A stretch of 64,000 nt of DNA from contig NZ_JAHSTW010000003.1 in the NCBI RefSeq assembly GCF_019145195.1, forward strand, positions 186,001-250,000, read 5' to 3'. The stretch comes from Pseudomonas siliginis (lineage in GTDB: Bacteria > Pseudomonadota > Gammaproteobacteria > Pseudomonadales > Pseudomonadaceae). A program made the translations under genes and the position numbers. The notes below the pieces were generated by a model. It ran no database searches. It saw only the letters and a program-made list of their open reading frames with translations, and was not told where the DNA came from. The stretch's first letter is position 1; each line of letters opens with the position of its first letter. Positions 16,513-25,683 of this stretch are shown here, one piece after another.

Positions 16513-17640
16513 TCAAGCATGCTGCGCACGCGAAGGTTGCTGTGTGCGTGCCGGTGGCGCGGTGGGTTCGGGCAGCGAGGCGACATGCACGGTGCGCGCC
16601 GGGAAGGCGAACGTCGCGTCCAGCTCGGCCACCGCTTCCATGATTGCCAGATTGATGCGTTGCTGGACGTCCATGTAGACGTTGTAGCTGGCGTCCAGAA
16701 CGATATATACCGTCTCGAATTCCAGCGCGCTTTCACCAAAACTGCGGAAATGGCAGCGGTCGAAGCGGGCCTGTTTTTCGTTCTTGATGATGCTTTCAAC
16801 GCGTTGAGTGATCTGGCGGATCTGTTCGCTGGTGCACTCGTAAGTCAGACGAAACTCGAACACCACTCGACGCTCCTGCAAGCGTTTGTAGTTCTGAATG
16901 GTGCTGCCGATCATGTCGGCGTTGGCCATGACAATCTGCTCACCGCCGAGACTGCGGATGCGCGTGGTCTTCAGGCCGACGTGCTCGACCGTACCGGCCA
17001 GCGTGCCGACGACGATGAAATCACCCACCTCAAACGGCTTGTCGACGGCAATCGACAGCGAGGCGAACACGTCGCCGAGAATGTTCTGCACCGCCAGCGC
17101 CACCGCGATACCGCCGACACCGAGGCTGGCGACGAACGCAGTGATGTTGACGCCCAGATTCGACAGCATCGCCAGCAGAATCACCGCCCACAGCAACACC
17201 TTGACGCCCCACAGGCTTAAGGTCGCCAATGCGCTCGCCTGAAAAGAGCCGGTCGCGTTATGCCGCGAAAAATAGCGATGCAACCCCAGCGCCAGCGCGC
17301 GGTTGGTCCACAGGCCGACCTGCAACGCCGCCACCACAAACCATAAACTGCTGACCCGCCCGAGCCAGCGCTCCGGCAAGTCCAGCAAACCGATACCGAC
17401 CAGAATCGACGCCAATAGCAGCAACGTGGTGCTGGTCGCCGCCAGCACTTCGCTGGCCATGTACGTCAGATGCCCATTGCCGGCAGTGGCCCGCGCCTGC
17501 ACCTTGCGGAAAACGAAGCGGATCGCCGTGGTGGTCAGCAGATAACTGAGCGTTGCGGCGAGCAACGCCAAGACCCAGTTCGCCAATGAAATTCCTAAAA
17601 TCGTGTGAGCCGTGAAAAAGCCGATGAAATCCTCGGTCAT
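16513..17640 (-). CDS. Mechanosensitive ion channel, MscS family
   Basis: A 375-residue inner-membrane channel that opens under osmotic downshock. Four membrane segments precede the MscS core: the pore helix region AFVASLGVGGIAVALAVQNILGD (Gly/Ala-rich TM3) and the beta domain DVFASLSIAVDKPFEVGDFI, followed by the upper vestibule (VGTLAGTVEHVGLKTTRIRS). The start at 17640 has AAGGGGGT nearby; the frame to 17733 adds 31 residues without support. The C-terminal tail is Pro/Gln-rich. Monocistronic; convergent with the autotransporter gene. Confidence 0.93.
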   Translation of the reverse strand: MTEDFIGFFTAHTILGISLANWVLALLAATLSYLLTTTAIRFVFRKVQARATAGNGHLTYMASEVLAATSTTLLLLASILVGIGLLDLPERWLGRVSSLWFVVAALQVGLWTNRALALGLHRYFSRHNATGSFQASALATLSLWGVKVLLWAVILLAMLSNLGVNITAFVASLGVGGIAVALAVQNILGDVFASLSIAVDKPFEVGDFIVVGTLAGTVEHVGLKTTRIRSLGGEQIVMANADMIGSTIQNYKRLQERRVVFEFRLTYECTSEQIRQITQRVESIIKNEKQARFDRCHFRSFGESALEFETVYIVLDASYNVYMDVQQRINLAIMEAVAELDATFAFPARTVHVASLPEPTAPPARTQQPSRAQHA

Positions 17641-17805
17641 GGAAACCCCCTTGCGAAGCCTGCACCGACGCGCGCAGAAACGCACCGTCGGTCGCAGCCA
17701 GGTAAACGCCGCTTGAATCGGTGGTGCCGTCAAACGACCTGTCTGGGTTAGTCGCCCTGAGATTCCTGCTGTTCAATCAAATGCAGGTTTAACCGGACCG
17801 AATGG

Positions 17806-18873
17806 TCAACGCCTGGCCTTCAACTCCGCTGGGCTTACGCCGTAAGCGCTTTGAAAATACTGACAAAAGCGCCCGACATTACTGAAGCCAAAGCTCAACG
17901 CCACCTCCGTCACAGAGCTTGCATGCCCGCGCACCAACGCTTCATAGGCGCGCTGCAAACGCACCTGCCGCTGATACGCCACGATCGACATCCCGACAAA
18001 ACGCCGAAAACCTTCCTGCAAGGCGCGCTGGCTGACATGGCTCAACCGCGCCAGGTCCACGCCACTGACCAACTGCTGCGGATGCGCCTGAATAAACTCC
18101 ATCGCCACCTTCACATGTCGCGGCGCCACACACGGCGCCGGCCGCCGTAATGCCTCGGTGAAATTGTGCGGCCACGCCTCCAGCACCGCATCGATCAACA
18201 TCTCGCGCAACCGTGACGGCATCAGCGTGCCGCTGTTGATCAAGGCATCGAACTCAGTGCCCGTGGCCAGATCGATCAACGCCTTGAGGCCCTGAAATGC
18301 CGGGGTATTCAGATCCACGCGTGGCTCAAACACGATCTTCTGCACGACCGGTTTCTCCAGCAGCGCCGACAACCGCTCGGTGAGCTGCTGACGATTGATC
18401 GAAATCCCGTGGTGCGCGTGATCATCAACAAAGCGCATCGAACGGATATCCGCCTTGTCGATCGCCAGACCGATGTGCGCCATGCCAATGGATTCAGTGA
18501 CGTGGTTGAAAACGATCTTGCCGGCGGTGGGGATGACGAAAGTGATTTCGTTCTGCGGATCGGGGAGGGCGACGCTGAAGTCGCCGTGGTAATGCATGCG
18601 CCGGAAACTCACCCCGTCGTGCCGCCCGTAGACACCGCCGATGATGATGTTGGAGGGCGGCGGCGGAGTATCGGCGTAGCGGTTGCCAAAGAGTCTGGAG
18701 AACAGGGCGCCGAAGTCGGAAGAGGTGAGGTTGTCGGAGCGCAGGATGATCTTTTGGCGGGGTGGGCAGGTGGCGGTGATGGGCGGCATTTTGGAATGCG
18801 GGCTCTTGGGGCGACGGGAGGGATGAAGATTAGGAAATTGGCGTGACTGTCTGGTGACAAGGCTTTGGAGCAT
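17806..18873 (-). CDS. AraC family transcriptional regulator
   Basis: Up to 355 residues, with an N-terminal cupin-like effector domain (FGALFSRLFGNRYADTPPP..., of the AraC_binding-like group) and a C-terminal double helix-turn-helix (VDLARLSHVSQRALQEGFRRF, then VTEVALSFGFSNVGRFCQYF followed by GVSPAEL). Both candidate starts (18873 and 18789) have weak ribosome sites; the extra 28 N-terminal residues are Arg/Ser/Pro-rich and may not be translated. No obvious target: the nearest genes are an MscS channel and a lipoprotein. Similar regulators control aromatic-acid catabolism. Confidence 0.85.
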   Translation of the reverse strand: MLQSLVTRQSRQFPNLHPSRRPKSPHSKMPPITATCPPRQKIILRSDNLTSSDFGALFSRLFGNRYADTPPPPSNIIIGGVYGRHDGVSFRRMHYHGDFSVALPDPQNEITFVIPTAGKIVFNHVTESIGMAHIGLAIDKADIRSMRFVDDHAHHGISINRQQLTERLSALLEKPVVQKIVFEPRVDLNTPAFQGLKALIDLATGTEFDALINSGTLMPSRLREMLIDAVLEAWPHNFTEALRRPAPCVAPRHVKVAMEFIQAHPQQLVSGVDLARLSHVSQRALQEGFRRFVGMSIVAYQRQVRLQRAYEALVRGHASSVTEVALSFGFSNVGRFCQYFQSAYGVSPAELKARR

Positions 18874-19160
18874 CGTTTGCTTTCGACTTCAGCGGTCATT
18901 TCTGATGGCTCGCTATGGGCGGAAATCGCCAATTGGGCGCCAGCACTACATAGTTAAGTTAAATAGTGTGAGTTCGCAAAATTGAATGGCGGCGACGCTA
19001 CCGAACTAAATCGAATTGTGTCCGATTGCTTTACAGTTTGGGGGTGGATAGGTGGGAGTGCTATTGGCTTTATAGTAATCGAATATATTGTCGATCCGTT
19101 CCGTGTCTAATATAAGTCCGGTACTTCTATAGCGCTTCAATAAGCGAAAAGGTGATAGTT
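18874..19160. promoter_or_regulatory. AT-rich divergent intergenic region
   Basis: The 287 bp between the divergent AraC and lipoprotein genes is clearly richer in A+T than its surroundings (tracts such as TATAGTAATCGAATATATTG near 19070). It must hold both promoters; the lipoprotein gene follows directly. No repeat or operator was recognised. Confidence 0.4.
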
Positions 19161-19559
19161 ATGCAAAAGCTCCTTTTTTGTGCGGTTGCCATGCTATTTA
19201 TGATTGGCTGCGCTTCGTCCGGTAATCAAGCTGCGCTCGACGCCCATGCGGACGCGCCGGCGACCGCAAAGCAGCTAACGGGCAGCGAAATAAAAACTAC
19301 GGTCATAGGCCGAAAATATTCCAGCGTAACGTCCACTGGTTATCCTTTCTCTCAAGTATTAAACGCTGACGGAACTGCACAAATTCAGATCTCCAGCGAG
19401 TCCATGCAGTCAGGAAGTTGGGTGATTACGGGGGATGTGATCTGCGTTGCCTATCAAAAATACGGTAAGGAATGCAGCAGGGTTTTAACAGACGGGGGCT
19501 CGATTTGGTTCGTTGACAGTACGACGAATAAAACCCACAACAAATTTATCGCCAACTAG
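19161..19559 (+). CDS. Hypothetical lipoprotein
   Basis: A 132-residue protein with a lipobox MIGC (acylated Cys17) after a short hydrophobic leader, and a mature domain with strand-rich pattern (TTVIGRKYSSVTSTGYPFSQV, GSWVITGDVICVAYQKYGKEC, then GGSIWFVD) containing one likely disulfide. AAAGGTGATAGTT gives a good ribosome site for the ATG at 19161. Base composition is lower in GC than the neighbours, hinting at recent acquisition. The pattern resembles small envelope lipoproteins with a WxxxG-Cxx-Y motif, but I cannot name a family. Confidence 0.75.
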   Translation: MQKLLFCAVAMLFMIGCASSGNQAALDAHADAPATAKQLTGSEIKTTVIGRKYSSVTSTGYPFSQVLNADGTAQIQISSESMQSGSWVITGDVICVAYQKYGKECSRVLTDGGSIWFVDSTTNKTHNKFIAN

Positions 19560-19610
19560 AGCGGACATCATTTTGAGAGCGGGTAGCGGCTGCTTCACGC
19601 CTGGTTCATA

Positions 19611-20624
19611 TCAGGTATTGAAAGAACGACGCCACTGACTGGGCGTAACCTTTTCCACCTGCCGAAAGGCCCGATAGTAAGAGTTGACGTCGTCATAACC
19701 AAGAAGATACGCCACCTCTTTGAGCTCCAGGCTCTTATCAGCCAGCAGGTGCAACCCCACTTGACGCCTCGCCTCGTTGAGCAGTGCGTTGAAGGTCGTG
19801 CCCTCGGACGCCAAACGGCGCTGCAAGGTTCGCTCGCTCTGCAACAGTTCTCTGGCGAGGTGTTGCAAACTTGGCCGTCCGTTCGCCAGCGTGCGCTTGA
19901 ATATTTCAATGACCTGCTCACAGAAGCCAACCGGCGCCTCGATTGCGCGTAATGCGGCATCGAGGCCGGGGCTCATCATGTGCAGCACCTGCGCATTGTG
20001 GTGCAGAAACGGCCGCTCAAGATCAGAGGCGCTCACGATCATCTCGTCATGGCTGGCGCCGTAGTTGATGGGACAGGCGAAATAATCCGAGTGAGTTTCC
20101 AGCGGTGGCTTTGGCCGCCGCAAGCTCAATGACATAGGCGTGATGTGTTTTCCGGTGCCTCGTCGACCGAGCTCCAGTACCAAGGCAAAACACGCCTCCA
20201 CTGAAAGATAGGGCGCAGGCCCCGTGCCGGATGGCCACTGAATCGTGAATGACACAGTGTTCTGGTGCTCGACCATGGATAATTTGTCGGGACTGCACAG
20301 GCGCTGCAAGCGCGCCAACCGCGCAAGTCCGTCGCGATAATCAGCAGCATATAACGCCGTGATGAACGCCATTTTGTGCTTCGCACTGGGCGTGTCGCGA
20401 ACCATTTTTATCGCCAAAGCGGGATCTGCCGAAAGCGCCTCAATGGCGTTCCAGACAGCGAACAACTGCTGTGTGCTGACAAAGGTCGATTCGTTCAGAT
20501 AAAGGTCATGGGGCAGTTCAGCATGTTGCTCAATCAACGAGGGATCCAGTCCCAGCTGCGCTATTGATTCCCAGAATACCCTGGGTAATTTACACCGCTC
20601 GGCGCTGGTGTGAAGGTGCGGCAT
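19611..20624 (-). CDS. AraC family transcriptional regulator with OruR-type N-terminal domain
   Basis: A 337-residue regulator. The N-terminal part (about 20-215) is the AraC-type arabinose-binding-like domain seen in OruR/ArgR-like proteins (LYLNESTFVSTQQLFAVWNAIEAL; PLETHSDYFACPINYGASHDEM). The C-terminal HTH includes LARELLQSERTLQRRLASEG and AYLLGYDDVNSYYRAFRQVEKVTPSQWR. GGAG seven bases before the ATG at 20624 decides the start. It is divergent from a glutathione S-transferase gene, its most likely target. Confidence 0.88.
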   Translation of the reverse strand: MPHLHTSAERCKLPRVFWESIAQLGLDPSLIEQHAELPHDLYLNESTFVSTQQLFAVWNAIEALSADPALAIKMVRDTPSAKHKMAFITALYAADYRDGLARLARLQRLCSPDKLSMVEHQNTVSFTIQWPSGTGPAPYLSVEACFALVLELGRRGTGKHITPMSLSLRRPKPPLETHSDYFACPINYGASHDEMIVSASDLERPFLHHNAQVLHMMSPGLDAALRAIEAPVGFCEQVIEIFKRTLANGRPSLQHLARELLQSERTLQRRLASEGTTFNALLNEARRQVGLHLLADKSLELKEVAYLLGYDDVNSYYRAFRQVEKVTPSQWRRSFNT

Positions 20625-20777
20625 TTCCAGACTCCGAACTGCAGGATAGCGGTGATGCGTGATGCAATGCGCCGCCAATGGCGCGTTCTGCAAGTATTCT
20701 GGCGGAAGGCGCCCACAGGCTCATACCGCTTCGCTTTTACCATTGTCGTCAACACACCGAGCCAAAAGGAGCTCACG

Positions 20778-21452
20778 ATGACAATGACTTTCTATACCAA
20801 CCCCAATTCTCGCGGGCGCATGGTGCGCTGGATGCTCGAAGAAATCGGCTGCGCGTATGAGACGGTGATCATGGATTACCAGTCGAGCAGTCAGGCTGAC
20901 CGTTGGGGCGGTGCTGCGCTGGCAGTGCCAACGATGGCCGATGCTGATGATCGGCGTGTCGGCTTTTTTCGCGACGTGAACCCGATGGGAAAGATCCCGG
21001 CCCTGGTGCATAACGGGCAAACCATAACAGAAACTTCCGCCATCTGTGCGTACCTGGCGGAGGCATTTCCCGAAGCCGGGCTGGTCCCGGTGGCAGCGGA
21101 GCGCGCCGCTTATTACCGGTGGATGTTTTTCGCTGCGGGGCCGCTGGAGCAGGCGGTCACCAACTACCGCGCCAGTTTCAACCCGACGCCGGATCAGGAG
21201 TTTTTCTTTGGCTACGGAAGCTATGAGCGCACGGTCGATCAGCTTGAGCGCGCGGTATTGGCGCATCCGTTTATCGCCGGGGAACGCTTCACCGCTGCAG
21301 ACGTTTATGTTGGCTCCCACATTGGCTGGGGGTTAGGCTTGCAAACCTTGCCGCCCAGGCCTGCGTTTCTCGCCTATGTCCAGAAGTTGACCAGCCGCGA
21401 CGCCTACAAACGTGCGGTGGCCAAGGATGAAGCGCTGTTGGGGGCCAGATGA
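20778..21452 (+). CDS. Glutathione S-transferase
   Basis: A 224-residue GST with thioredoxin-like N-terminal domain (TFYTNPNSRGRMVRWMLEEIG, active-site Ser in SRGR, cis-Pro in GKIPALV, GSH-binding TETSAICAYLAE) and an all-helical C-terminal domain (RFTAADVYVGSHIGWGL). AAGGAG precedes the ATG at 20778. It conjugates glutathione to electrophiles or acts as a reductase; the precise substrate is unknown. It is followed 46 bp later by a methyltransferase in the same direction and is divergent from an AraC gene. Confidence 0.92.
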   Translation: MTMTFYTNPNSRGRMVRWMLEEIGCAYETVIMDYQSSSQADRWGGAALAVPTMADADDRRVGFFRDVNPMGKIPALVHNGQTITETSAICAYLAEAFPEAGLVPVAAERAAYYRWMFFAAGPLEQAVTNYRASFNPTPDQEFFFGYGSYERTVDQLERAVLAHPFIAGERFTAADVYVGSHIGWGLGLQTLPPRPAFLAYVQKLTSRDAYKRAVAKDEALLGAR

Positions 21453-21498
21453 CTTATGCGCCTGCCATGATTTTTCAGAAAACTCAGGGAATTTGATA

Positions 21499-22242
21499 AT
21501 GCCGCTCAACCGACTCGATTTCACCACACGCTTGCTGATCGATGCGGGCGTTAGTGAAGGGATGCGAATCCTGGACGTAGGTTGCGGTTCGGGTGATGTT
21601 TCGTTTTTGCTGTGTGATCTCGTGGGAAGAGGCGGGGAGATCATCGGCGTTGATCACGATGCCGCTGCCATTGCCGTTGCACGCCAGCGCACCGCAGGAC
21701 ATGCGCTGACCTTTCTTGAGGGAGACCTCTTGGAATTGCCAGACTCTATCGGCAGTTTTGACGCCATCGTCGGCAGGCGTGTCCTCATGTATCAACCGGA
21801 TGCGGTGGCGACGATCCGAGCGCTGTCGAGATGTCTACGTCCCGGCGGGATCATGGTCTTCCAGGAACACGATACGACGATGGCGCCTGCCAGCGTCGAG
21901 CCTTTCCCTTTGCATGCAAGAGCGCAACGTTGGTTACAGCAAATGCTTGCTCGCGAAGGAGCGGATTTGCACATCGGGTTCAACCTGCACGGCATTTTCA
22001 CTCAGGCAGGCTTGACCGTTGAAAGCGTGCGAGCCGAGTGCCTGGTACAAACGCCTGATACGCCGTACAGCCTTGGCGCCATCGTTCGAGCATGCTTGCC
22101 GCGAATCATTGCGTTAGGGGTGGCCAGTGCAGAGGAGGTCGACATTGAAACGTTGCAGACGCGTCTGGATCAGGAGCGATCAGCTTCTTCGGGTATCTAC
22201 GTCGGTGATGTGATGTTTGGGAGTTGGGCTCGGAAAAATTGA
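21499..22242 (+). CDS. Class I SAM-dependent methyltransferase (UbiE/Methyltransf_11 type)
   Basis: A 247-residue enzyme. Motif I ILDVGCGSGDVSF, motif II GGEIIGVDHD, LEGDLLELP and the post-motif CLRPGGIMVFQEHDTT are all present, as in UbiE/small-molecule methyltransferases. The ATG at 21499 has AGGGA upstream; the frame from 21412 overlaps the GST end and is not used. Same direction as the GST gene, likely one unit. The substrate is not predictable. Confidence 0.88.
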   Translation: MPLNRLDFTTRLLIDAGVSEGMRILDVGCGSGDVSFLLCDLVGRGGEIIGVDHDAAAIAVARQRTAGHALTFLEGDLLELPDSIGSFDAIVGRRVLMYQPDAVATIRALSRCLRPGGIMVFQEHDTTMAPASVEPFPLHARAQRWLQQMLAREGADLHIGFNLHGIFTQAGLTVESVRAECLVQTPDTPYSLGAIVRACLPRIIALGVASAEEVDIETLQTRLDQERSASSGIYVGDVMFGSWARKN

Positions 22243-22354
22243 CGTTTTGGGAGGAGGATATACCGCGGATGCGGTGGGAAAGTGCGACGCTTGGAACGAC
22301 CCACTGTGCCCGCTAGTCGTACCTGTCTACGAACATTTTTACAGGTACGGCGCA

Positions 22355-22654
22355 ATGGATAAGACAATCACCGTGGATCAACTGGCAACCACTGATCTTG
22401 AATCAATCAACGAGATATGGCTCGGCGGGACTCATACCCAGTTATGCCTGTGGCGTGGAGAGCAAGTCTTCACCCACGAAATGCTCAGCGAGGGCACCCA
22501 TGACCAAAATGTTCGCCGCCTGTGCTTGCAGTTGGTTGACCCTGACGATCGAGACGCAGTGGCCCGGGTTGAGGCGATAGCGCGCGAACGACTGGAAGAA
22601 ATGGGCAAGCAGGGCGAGTTTTATCCGGCCGAGGAGGCGGACACTCGTCAATAG
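22355..22654 (+). CDS. Small hypothetical protein
   Basis: A 99-residue acidic protein (MDKTITVDQLATTDLESINEIWLGGTHT...) with helix-rich C-terminus (ARVEAIARERLEEMGKQGEF). AGGTACGGCG lies upstream of the ATG at 22355. There is no signal peptide or membrane segment, and I do not recognise a family. It follows the methyltransferase by 112 bp and may be an independent unit. Confidence 0.6.
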   Translation: MDKTITVDQLATTDLESINEIWLGGTHTQLCLWRGEQVFTHEMLSEGTHDQNVRRLCLQLVDPDDRDAVARVEAIARERLEEMGKQGEFYPAEEADTRQ

Positions 22655-22697
22655 CCGCTCCGCATCTGATGAAAAGCTCTGCTGCTAAAGCAGCGCC

Positions 22698-23600
22698 TCA
22701 AGCGGGCTCCTCAACCCTGCGTACATCCCCCAACGAATCACGCTGCATCGACTGCAAATTCTTTTCAATGGTTTCGCACAGCGCTTCCATTTGAATCTGG
22801 TGTTCGCTGTGGCGGAACGGACTCTGCAGATCGGTGCCGATGCGCTCGATGGCCAGCAGCATGAACCCGACCACAGTCGACGCCAGCGGCGTGAACCAGC
22901 CGAGGGATTCCACCAGACCTATCGGGACGATCAGGCAGAACAGCGAAATGAACAGCCGTGGGAAATACACATAAGGGTAGGGCAGCGGGGTATTGGCGAT
23001 CCGCTCCATGCCGCCTTGGCTGTTGGACAGATCCACTAGGGTCGACTCGAGCCGCGCCAGGCGAATACTGTCCAGATGCCCGGCCTTGTATTCGCGAGCG
23101 AGCAGAGTCGCCGAGCCGGTGAGGATATCGTTGGCAAAGTTATTGGTTGTGCCACTGCGGGCGAATTCTTCGGCGGGAATAAACGCGCGCACCTCGTCGG
23201 GACATGGCTGGCCCTGTAGGTGCGCGGCGAGGCAATTCACGTAGGCCACGTGGCGGCGCAACAGCGTGGATTTGACCGGGTTCACCTCGCCACCAGCGTC
23301 GTCCAGCAGCGTCAGCACCTGCCGGGCGAAGCTGCGGGAATTGTTGATCATCGACCCCCACAGCGTCCGCGCTTCCCACCAGCGGTTGTAAGCGCTGCTG
23401 TTGCGAAAACTGATCAACACGATCAACGCCGAACCGAGCAAGGTCAGCGGCATCAACGGCAGGTTCAGCTTGGCGTTGAGAAACAGCATGAAGTCGACGG
23501 TGACGGCGATGTCCCAGAGCAGCAACCAGAACAAAGACCAGCCCACGTAGCCGAGGGTCTTGATGATCAGACGGTATTTTTTGACGATGGCAGCTTTCAA
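22698..23600 (-). CDS. Bestrophin family (UPF0187) membrane channel
   Basis: A 300-residue membrane protein of the bacterial bestrophin family, which form pentameric ion channels. Clear marks: the RNSSAYNRWWEARTLWGSMINNSR segment (conserved neck), LVDLSNSQGGMERIANTPLPYPY, and the IERIGTDLQSPFRHSEHQIQM C-terminal signature. Four membrane helices are visible. No partner gene next to it; convergent with the small hypothetical. Bacterial members conduct monovalent cations in known structures, and this one is not characterised. Confidence 0.93.
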   Translation of the reverse strand: MKAAIVKKYRLIIKTLGYVGWSLFWLLLWDIAVTVDFMLFLNAKLNLPLMPLTLLGSALIVLISFRNSSAYNRWWEARTLWGSMINNSRSFARQVLTLLDDAGGEVNPVKSTLLRRHVAYVNCLAAHLQGQPCPDEVRAFIPAEEFARSGTTNNFANDILTGSATLLAREYKAGHLDSIRLARLESTLVDLSNSQGGMERIANTPLPYPYVYFPRLFISLFCLIVPIGLVESLGWFTPLASTVVGFMLLAIERIGTDLQSPFRHSEHQIQMEALCETIEKNLQSMQRDSLGDVRRVEEPA

Positions 23601-23688
23601 ACGGAAACCTCGTGGCGAGCAGTTTGCTTAAACGCTTAAGCTCGGACGATGCCATGCACCCGCAGTTCCCTGGTGGGGCGGTCAGCCG

Positions 23689-24231
23689 TCAGTCAGTCTG
23701 CAAAGTCTGGCCCTGTGCAGGGCAAATGCTTTCAAGAAAAATCCTCGTCTCTCGATTCGACCGCAGATGAACCACCCGGCAAACCGATGGCGCCGTTGAC
23801 ACGAATTGGCGCATTTTGGCTCGCGAGGTTTTTCTCGTCCGCCACATGAACTTTAGAAACTCCGGCAGATTCGCCAGCTGTTCGGGGCAGTTTTCCGGCA
23901 AGTCGGGGCGAGACTGACCGTGGTTGAGCAGCGTTCTACGCAGGACGCGCAAGAATCGAAGCGGTGGCGAACGATCGATCCAGATCAGCAGATCTGCACG
24001 GGCGACGCGATTTTCCCAAGTTGTCGAATGGCCACCTTCGAATATCCAGCGATCACGCGCCTCGACTTCCAGGCAGAGTCGGGTCTTCTCATCCGGGCTT
24101 CGCTCGATCCAGCCTGGCTGCCAATGGATCGTGTCGATATGCACGACCGGCAACCCCGTGCGCTCACCAAGCCTGCGCGCCAACGTACTTTTGCCAGACC
24201 CAGGCTGACCAACAATCATCACCCGTTGCAT
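23689..24231 (-). CDS. P-loop NTPase, adenylate-kinase/FlaR-like
   Basis: A 180-residue protein with Walker A GQPGSGKST at residues 8-16, HIDTIHWQPGW and FEGGHSTTWENRVARADLLIWID, which together define the small AAA-type kinase family annotated as DNA topology modulation/FlaR-like or adenylate-kinase-related. It probably phosphorylates a small molecule; the substrate is unknown. It is alone on the minus strand, 84 bp after the transporter-like gene's stop. Confidence 0.85.
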   Translation of the reverse strand: MQRVMIVGQPGSGKSTLARRLGERTGLPVVHIDTIHWQPGWIERSPDEKTRLCLEVEARDRWIFEGGHSTTWENRVARADLLIWIDRSPPLRFLRVLRRTLLNHGQSRPDLPENCPEQLANLPEFLKFMWRTRKTSRAKMRQFVSTAPSVCRVVHLRSNRETRIFLESICPAQGQTLQTD

Positions 24232-24315
24232 CGAAGCTCCTTCTCGCTCTGCAAGCTGATTTTTTGGGCGGGCGATTCTACGGCAATGCCTGTCTCAGTC
24301 AATGACCGTTGAACG

Positions 24316-25626
24316 CTACGCTGGGTTTTGCCGCGCTCCCGCCACACTGGCTCGGCGGTCCGCCCGCTCGCCGAGCCGCCATCCCAGCAGCCCCCACAGC
24401 AGTGCACACAACGCGCCGACCAGCGCTGCCATGCCTGCACCTTGGCTGAGGGCGTCCAGCGCGCTTTTCGCCCAGGCACTGATGGCATCGCCGGCGCGGT
24501 AGACCACGGTGTCGATGAAGTTCTTCGCCTTGTACTTGCTTTCGGCATCGAGCGGGGCAAACAGCATCTCTCGGCCTGGACGCACGAAGGCGTATTCACC
24601 GATGCGGCGCACGATCATCAGCGCGGCGATCAGGCCAAAGCTGGGCGCGAAGATCAGCCCGATAAACCCGGCACACATGACCAGCGGCACCATGGCCAAC
24701 AGCACGCCGACGCCGAGCCTTTGCGCGAGGCGTCCAGTGATGAACAGCTGACAGAGCAGGGCGCCCGCCTGCACGACAAAGTCGATGATGCCGAACACGC
24801 GCACCTGCGCCTCGCGGTCCGGGAAGTGTTCGGCGACGATGCGTGCCTGCTCGAAGTAAAGGAAGGTGGAGACTGTCGCCAGCAGCACCACAAAACCGCA
24901 GATGCCGAGCAGATAGGGTGATTTCAGAACGGCCGTCATACCGCTGAACGGATTGCCGGGCAACGGCCTGCGAGGGCTTTCGCTCGGCGCGGCATCGGGG
25001 CGTCCTGCGCCACCCCGTTCACGCCAGCGCATCAGCTGGCGTTTGAACCACATCGCAGCGGCCAGCAGAACAGCGGCCAGCAGCATCAGGCCGGACTCAC
25101 CCAGCGGACCGATCAGCAAGGCGCTCAGCGCAGGGCCACTCAGGCCGCCGACGCTGGCGCCCGCCGCGATGAACGCGAACAGACGTTTGGCCTGGGCACT
25201 GTCGAATACATCGGCCATCAGGCTCCAGGCGACCGATACGACAAACAGGTTGTAGACCGATATCCACACGTAAAACACGCGCGCCAGCCACGGGCTTTCT
25301 TCGCCGAGGAACAAGGCGGCGAACAACAGTAGGTTGGTGCAGAAGAATCCGTACACCCAGTCCACGAAATGCAGGCGCGGCACGCGTGCGCTGAGCCAGG
25401 CGAACAGCGGCACGGCCGCCAGCATGACCAGGAAGGTCGCGGTGAACAGCCACTGCAAGTTCTCGACGCCGGCAGTGATGCCCATCGATTCGCGGATCGG
25501 GCGGAGCATGAAATAGCCGGCGAACAGGCAGACGAACAGCAGAAAGCCATTGAGCGCAGGGCGCAGCTCGTGAGCCTCTGCATTGATGATGGCGCCGGCG
25601 CGGTGGGCGAGAAGAGACATATCCAT
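24316..25626 (-). CDS. MFS-like NTP/NDP exchange transporter
   Basis: A 436-residue polytopic membrane protein with about 12 hydrophobic segments. FLLFVCLFAGYFMLRPIRESMG at the N-terminus and KAKNFIDTVVYRAGDA near the C-terminus are signatures of the nucleotide-exchange-type (ADP/ATP translocase-like, TlcC) membrane proteins found in free-living bacteria. Actual substrate unknown. There is no Walker motif. It follows the SDR gene by 57 bp on the same strand and could be in one unit with it. Confidence 0.85.
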   Translation of the reverse strand: MDMSLLAHRAGAIINAEAHELRPALNGFLLFVCLFAGYFMLRPIRESMGITAGVENLQWLFTATFLVMLAAVPLFAWLSARVPRLHFVDWVYGFFCTNLLLFAALFLGEESPWLARVFYVWISVYNLFVVSVAWSLMADVFDSAQAKRLFAFIAAGASVGGLSGPALSALLIGPLGESGLMLLAAVLLAAAMWFKRQLMRWRERGGAGRPDAAPSESPRRPLPGNPFSGMTAVLKSPYLLGICGFVVLLATVSTFLYFEQARIVAEHFPDREAQVRVFGIIDFVVQAGALLCQLFITGRLAQRLGVGVLLAMVPLVMCAGFIGLIFAPSFGLIAALMIVRRIGEYAFVRPGREMLFAPLDAESKYKAKNFIDTVVYRAGDAISAWAKSALDALSQGAGMAALVGALCALLWGLLGWRLGERADRRASVAGARQNPA

Positions 25627-25683
25627 GTTGCGCTCCTGTGGGAGTGGCGGGGCAATGGCACGGAGCCTGCCCGTGCCGGGCGG